From contig JAAZBA010000203.1 in the NCBI GenBank assembly GCA_012514045.1, positions 1 through 29,084 on the forward strand: DNA of 29,084 nucleotides, written 5' to 3'. The notes below the pieces were generated by a model, which searched no databases, was not told where the DNA came from, and saw only the letters and a list, made by a program, of their open reading frames with translations. Position 1 is the first letter of the stretch. The number at the start of each line of letters is the position of its first letter. The position numbers and the translations under genes were made by a program. Below, piece by piece: positions 25,596-29,084 of this stretch. The DNA is from Clostridiales bacterium (lineage in GTDB: Bacteria; Bacillota; Clostridia; Oscillospirales; QAMX01).

Positions 25596-25612
25596 TGCTA
25601 TACTGTATAGCA
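25596..25612 (+). promoter_or_regulatory. Palindromic operator candidate upstream of metE
   Basis: TGCTATA-CTG-TATAGCA is a perfect 7-bp inverted repeat centred about 46 bp before the predicted metE transcription start, the normal position for a LysR-type activator next to RNA polymerase. It resembles, but is not identical to, the TATAGTT-type methionine boxes described for streptococcal MetR/MtaR regulons. Confidence 0.6.
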
Positions 25613-25637
25613 AGTCCAGGGAAAGTTTTATTCCTTG

Positions 25638-25643
25638 TATAAT
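25638..25643 (+). promoter_or_regulatory. metE promoter -10 element
   Basis: A perfect TATAAT lies 26 bp before the metE ATG. No recognisable -35 sequence lies 16-18 bp upstream, which fits an activator-dependent promoter using the palindrome at 25596-25612. Confidence 0.5.
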
Positions 25644-25669
25644 GTAATCTATGTTAGGGAGATATGTTT

Positions 25670-27940
25670 ATGCGTACAGCTGTCATTGGATATCCGAGAG
25701 TTGGAACTTTCAGAGAGCTTAAATTTGCCACGGAAAAATATTTTAGAAAAGAAATTTCTGCTGATACTCTAAAAAATACAGCAAAAGGGATCAGAAAAAA
25801 TCAATGGCTTCATCAAAAAAAGTCTGGCTTGGATTTTATACCATCAAATGATTTTTCATTCTATGATAATCTATTAGATGCGGCGGTGCTTTTTAATATC
25901 GTACCCAAGCGTTATTCTTTATTAGGGCTGTCAACTATCGACACCTATTTCGCAATGGCAAGAGGCTATCAGGGCGAAGCAGGAGATGTAAAAGCACTAG
26001 AAATGAAAAAGTGGTTCAACACTAATTATCACTATATGACGCCAGAAATTGATGATGAAAATGAACTGACACTTGTGGGCACAAAGCCTTTTGATGAGTA
26101 TGAGGAGGCAAAGGGAATTGGCATTAACACAAAGCCGGTTGTAATTGGAGCATTTACTCTATTGAAACTTCTGAGATATGTTGGGAACAAAACAGCAGAG
26201 GATTATATTGGAGCTGTAATCAAAGCATATTCAGAGTTGCTTTCAAAATTCAATGGACTTGAAGCTGAATGGGTGCAGTTTGATGAACCGTATTTGGTTT
26301 ATGATTTGACCAAAGAGGATGTTAAGCTTTTTGAAAAACTGTACAATGGCATTCTTTCAGCTAAAGATGATGTAAAGGTTTTATTGCAGACTTATTTTGG
26401 AGATATCCGTGACTGTTATAGCAGTGTTATCTCCCTTAACTTTGATGGTATTGGTCTTGATTTTGTTGAAGGAAAAGAAACGCTTGATCTTGTGGAAAAA
26501 CAAGGTTTTCCAAGTGACAAAGCTCTCTTTGCTGGAATCATAAATGGTAAAAATATTTGGAAAAATAATTATAAAAAAACATTAACAATACTTGATACAC
26601 TGAAGGAAAAAGGGGTTAATACAATAATCAGTACGTCTTGCTCACTTCTTCATGTTCCATACGCATTAAAAAATGAAACCAAGATACCTGAAAAATATGC
26701 AAAATATTTTGCCTTTGCAGAGGAAAAGCTTGAGGAACTGGCTGAGCTAAAAATGTTATCAGAATGTGACTATTCCAAAGCAGAAGTTTTTTTAGCTAAT
26801 ACTGTGCTGTTGGGAAACAGACCGGATTGTAATGACAAGGCTGTTCAAGATAGGGTCAGAAAAATCAGAAACAGTGATTTTATAAGACTTCCTGAATTTT
26901 CCGCAAGACGAAAGATTCAGAAAGAGGAATTTCAATTACCTGTTTTTCCAACAACCACAATTGGTTCTTTCCCGCAAACTACCGATGTGAAGGCGAACCG
27001 CGCTGCATTTAGAAACGGCAATATCGATGAGGAACAATACATAGAATTCAATCGTAAAAAAATTGCAGAATGCATAGCAATGCAGGAAGAAATAGGACTT
27101 GACGTATTGGTTCACGGCGAATTTGAAAGAAATGATATGGTAGAATATTTTGGTGAACAGCTGAACGGTTTTCTATTTACTGAGAAGGCATGGGTTCAGT
27201 CTTATGGTACCCGATGTGTCAAGCCTCCAGTTATTTGGGGAGATATTTCTAGAAGTAAGCCAATGACAGTAGCTTGGTCGGTTTATGCGCAAAGTCTTAC
27301 TGATAAGCCTATGAAGGGTATGCTTACAGATCCTGTGACAATTTTAAACTGGTCTTTTCCCCGTGAAGATATATCTCTAAAAGAAAGTGCTTATCAAATT
27401 GCTTTGGCAATTCGTGATGAAGTACTTGATTTGGAAGCGAATGGTATTCGTGTGATTCAAGTTGATGAAGCTGCTCTACGTGAAAAGCTGCCTTTGAGAA
27501 AAAGTGATTGGCACAACGAATATCTTAACTGGGCTATCCCTGCATTTCGTCTTGTTCATAGCGGTGTAAAAGCGAAAACACAGATTCACACACATATGTG
27601 TTATAGCGAGTTTACCGATATTATTAAGGCAATTGACGATATGGATGCTGATGTGATTACCTTTGAAGCTTCTCGTTCTAATTTACTTATACTGGATTCT
27701 TTGAAGGAAAACAATTTCAAAACCGAGGTAGGTCCAGGTGTTTACGACATTCATTCTCCAAGAGTGCCGTCTGTTAAAGAGATTAAATCTGCTCTTCATA
27801 AGATGCTTGAAAGAATCACGCCTGAAAAGCTATGGGTAAATCCTGACTGCGGACTAAAAACAAGAGGAGTTGTTGAAACGACTGCAAGTCTTATAAATCT
27901 TGTAGAAGCAGCAAAAGAATTACGTAATGAAAACAGTTGA
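25670..27940 (+). CDS. metE: Cobalamin-independent methionine synthase MetE
   Basis: 756 residues, the full family length. It transfers a methyl group from 5-methyltetrahydropteroyl-polyglutamate to homocysteine, the last step of methionine synthesis, in the cytoplasm. The N-terminal half begins TAVIGYPRVGTFRELKFATE. The C-terminal catalytic half holds the zinc ligands H642 and C644 (THMCYSEF), E666 (ITFEASRS) and C727 (NPDCGLKTRG), each one residue later than in E. coli, so it should be active. The frame opens at 25664, but AGGGAG is 8 nt before the ATG at 25670 and only 2 nt before the earlier one. The stop overlaps the start of the metF remnant by 14 bp. Since it is B12-independent, it lets the cell make methionine without cobalamin provided 5-methyl-THF is available. 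Confidence 0.97.
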   Translation: MRTAVIGYPRVGTFRELKFATEKYFRKEISADTLKNTAKGIRKNQWLHQKKSGLDFIPSNDFSFYDNLLDAAVLFNIVPKRYSLLGLSTIDTYFAMARGYQGEAGDVKALEMKKWFNTNYHYMTPEIDDENELTLVGTKPFDEYEEAKGIGINTKPVVIGAFTLLKLLRYVGNKTAEDYIGAVIKAYSELLSKFNGLEAEWVQFDEPYLVYDLTKEDVKLFEKLYNGILSAKDDVKVLLQTYFGDIRDCYSSVISLNFDGIGLDFVEGKETLDLVEKQGFPSDKALFAGIINGKNIWKNNYKKTLTILDTLKEKGVNTIISTSCSLLHVPYALKNETKIPEKYAKYFAFAEEKLEELAELKMLSECDYSKAEVFLANTVLLGNRPDCNDKAVQDRVRKIRNSDFIRLPEFSARRKIQKEEFQLPVFPTTTIGSFPQTTDVKANRAAFRNGNIDEEQYIEFNRKKIAECIAMQEEIGLDVLVHGEFERNDMVEYFGEQLNGFLFTEKAWVQSYGTRCVKPPVIWGDISRSKPMTVAWSVYAQSLTDKPMKGMLTDPVTILNWSFPREDISLKESAYQIALAIRDEVLDLEANGIRVIQVDEAALREKLPLRKSDWHNEYLNWAIPAFRLVHSGVKAKTQIHTHMCYSEFTDIIKAIDDMDADVITFEASRSNLLILDSLKENNFKTEVGPGVYDIHSPRVPSVKEIKSALHKMLERITPEKLWVNPDCGLKTRGVVETTASLINLVEAAKELRNENS

Positions 27941-28782
27941 ATTATTCAAAAAAAGACAGTGCTGTCCTATGAAGTATTTCTTCCCAAACAAACATCGCCA
28001 ATTAACACAATATACGATACTTTAAGTGAACTGAAAGAATTGTCTCCTAATTTTATCAGTGTGATTTACGGTGCCGGCGGAAGTAAAAGTAATAATCAAT
28101 CCCTTGAAATTGCTTTAGCGATCAAAAACTATGGAATTGAAAGTGTTTCGCATCTGCCGTGTATTGGATTATCAAAAGAAGACGTATCAGCAAAGCTTGA
28201 AGAATTTAAGCGAGTAAGAATAGAAAATATTTTAGCTTTGCGGGGAGATATTCCCAATGAAGGCTGTATCCAAGGAGATTTTAAATATGCTTCTGACCTC
28301 ATTGCTTTTATCAAATCACATTGAGATTTTAATATCATAGCAGCTTGTTATCCGGAGGGGCATGTTGAATCAGAAAGTAAATTAGAGGATATCCGTAATC
28401 TTAAACGTAAAGTTAATGCTGGAGCAAATCATCTCATCACACAGCTTTTTTCGATAATGAATTTTTTATTCCTTTATAGAACGTTGCCAGCTTGCAGATA
28501 TCAATGTCCCAATTCAAGCAGGAATCATGCCTGTAATAAATAAAAAGCAGACAGAAAAAATGGCTTCTTTATGTGGAGCTACTGTACCGAAAAAGATCTC
28601 TAAAATGATGGAACGATATGAAAATAATCCCCTTGCAATGCGAGATGCGGGCATTGCATATGCAATAGACCAGATTGCAGACTTAATTGCACAGGGCGTT
28701 GACTGACGGGATTCATCTTTATACAATGAATAACCCATATATTGCTCGAAAAATACATGAAGCTATTCATAATTTGATTTAG
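27927..28782 (+). pseudogene. metF: metF pseudogene (5,10-methylenetetrahydrofolate reductase) with five lesions
   Basis: Joining frames restores a nearly complete MetF: start MKTVELFKKK, then LSYEVFLPKQTSPINTIYDT, YGAGGSKSNN, LPCIGLSKEDV, ENILALRGDIP, DFNIIAACYPEGH, VNAGANHLITQLF, DNEFF, INVPIQAGIMPV, AMRDAGIAYAIDQ and LYTMNNPYIARKIHEAI, ending at TAG 28780-28782. The lesions are: a missing A in the A7 run just before 27955; TGA at 28322-28324 where GGA (Gly) is expected; one T missing in the T6 run at 28446-28451; one T missing in the T6 run at 28462-28467; and a 4-bp TGAC duplication at 28704-28707. MetF would supply the 5-methyl-THF that MetE uses. The start overlaps the metE end, the remains of a coupled metE-metF operon. 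Three lesions are homopolymer losses, which sequencing errors could mimic, but the nonsense codon and the 4-bp duplication are not of that type. Confidence 0.9.
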
Positions 28783-28949
28783 TGACATCTCCCTTTATCC
28801 TAAAACAACTTGTGTATTATAGCTTAATTTTGACTAACATGTTTCTACAAATAACAGCATATTTTGGATATGTTCTCCAAAACGCTTCACTATCACATGT
28901 GGAGGCTGTATTATTGATGTCAAGGATTGAAGATAAAGTGCTTTAAAGG
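28783..28949. other. AT-rich noncoding end of the island
   Basis: No gene is seen. The only clear structure is a hairpin TTTTGGA (28862-28868) with TCCAAAA (28876-28882) around a 7-nt loop and without a T-tract, so I do not call it a terminator. Confidence 0.5.
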
Positions 28950-29000
28950 TGATATTGTCACGGGAGAGGAATATATGCGGCAGGATATAAAGTAAACATG
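28950..29000 (+). repeat. 51-bp direct repeat, right copy
   Basis: Duplicate of 24052-24102 (50 of 51 identical). Here it is not part of a gene: the upstream bases do not continue yfcE. The following 84 bases to the window end differ from those after the left copy and show no gene I can support. Confidence 0.93.
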
Positions 29001-29084
29001 CGCAGATTGTAAAATGAAGATGCAATAGTAAAATTGTACAACTAAGGCTGATGTCTAACAAAAGAAGCAAATTCGAGCACAGTA

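Larger units (their letters stand above)
24103..28949 (+). mobile_element. Putative acquired methionine island between direct repeats
   Basis: The 4.85-kb segment between the two 51-bp repeats is markedly more AT-rich than the yfcE, isomerase and sugar operon genes. It carries lysR, metE and a broken metF. Repeat flanks of a gene 3' end plus foreign composition fit an integrated element or its remnant. No integrase, transposase or replication gene is visible inside, so mobilisation would have depended on a gene now lost or located beyond 29084. Confidence 0.5.

Noticed and set aside
24142..25663. SAM or cobalamin riboswitch controlling metE
   Set aside because: None of the conserved core sequences of these classes that I know can be found in the leader regions of lysR or metE.
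28834..29070. Minus-strand open frame at the right edge sharing residues with one at 23987-24202
   Set aside because: The similarity comes only from the 51-bp direct repeat read on the opposite strand; there is no start signal.

Overview
The window looks like chromosome from a Gram-positive anaerobe of the Clostridia, probably an uncultured gut or rumen Oscillospirales-like bacterium (inference). The support is a glycyl-radical enzyme, a NifS/ThiI pair without a rhodanese domain, a LiaF-type envelope protein, an LplABC-type sugar importer with a lipoprotein binding protein, strong AGGAGG-like ribosome binding sites, and sigma-A promoters with 17-bp spacing. No rRNA, tRNA or CRISPR array was found.

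Layout. Positions 1-915 (-) hold the N-terminal 305 codons of a pyruvate formate-lyase-like protein that runs off the left edge. Positions 1145-2224 (-) encode a membrane-anchored G5/M23 peptidoglycan endopeptidase. It is transcribed divergently from a cysteine desulfurase plus thiI pair (2496-4858) for sulfur transfer to tRNA. Positions 5144-8770 are an AT-richer four-gene operon with overlapping starts and stops: LiaF-like, DUF4097, ABC ATPase, ABC permease. It ends in a strong terminator, followed by a 169-bp palindromic, MITE-like segment.

Positions 9158-19876 form one carbohydrate operon: promoter, lipoprotein solute-binding protein, stem-loop, two permeases, stem-loop, heparinase II/III-like enzyme, two tandem paralogues of about 800 residues that I cannot place in a family, terminator. 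None of the three enzymes has a signal peptide, so the likely logic is import of an oligosaccharide followed by cytoplasmic depolymerisation. The second paralogue is interrupted by one in-frame TAG and is otherwise intact. This locus is the best candidate for an undescribed system.

Positions 19931-22311 carry an OmpR-type regulator and a multi-pass histidine kinase. A 72-residue (-) protein of unknown role follows, then a TIM-barrel sugar isomerase/epimerase coupled to a YfcE-type phosphodiesterase.

Positions 24103-28949 are an AT-rich segment flanked by a 51-bp direct repeat (50/51 identical) of the 3' end of yfcE. It contains a long noncoding stretch with nested inverted repeats, a LysR regulator, an operator-like palindrome, intact metE and a metF pseudogene with five lesions. 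It looks like an acquired methionine island, although no integrase is visible.
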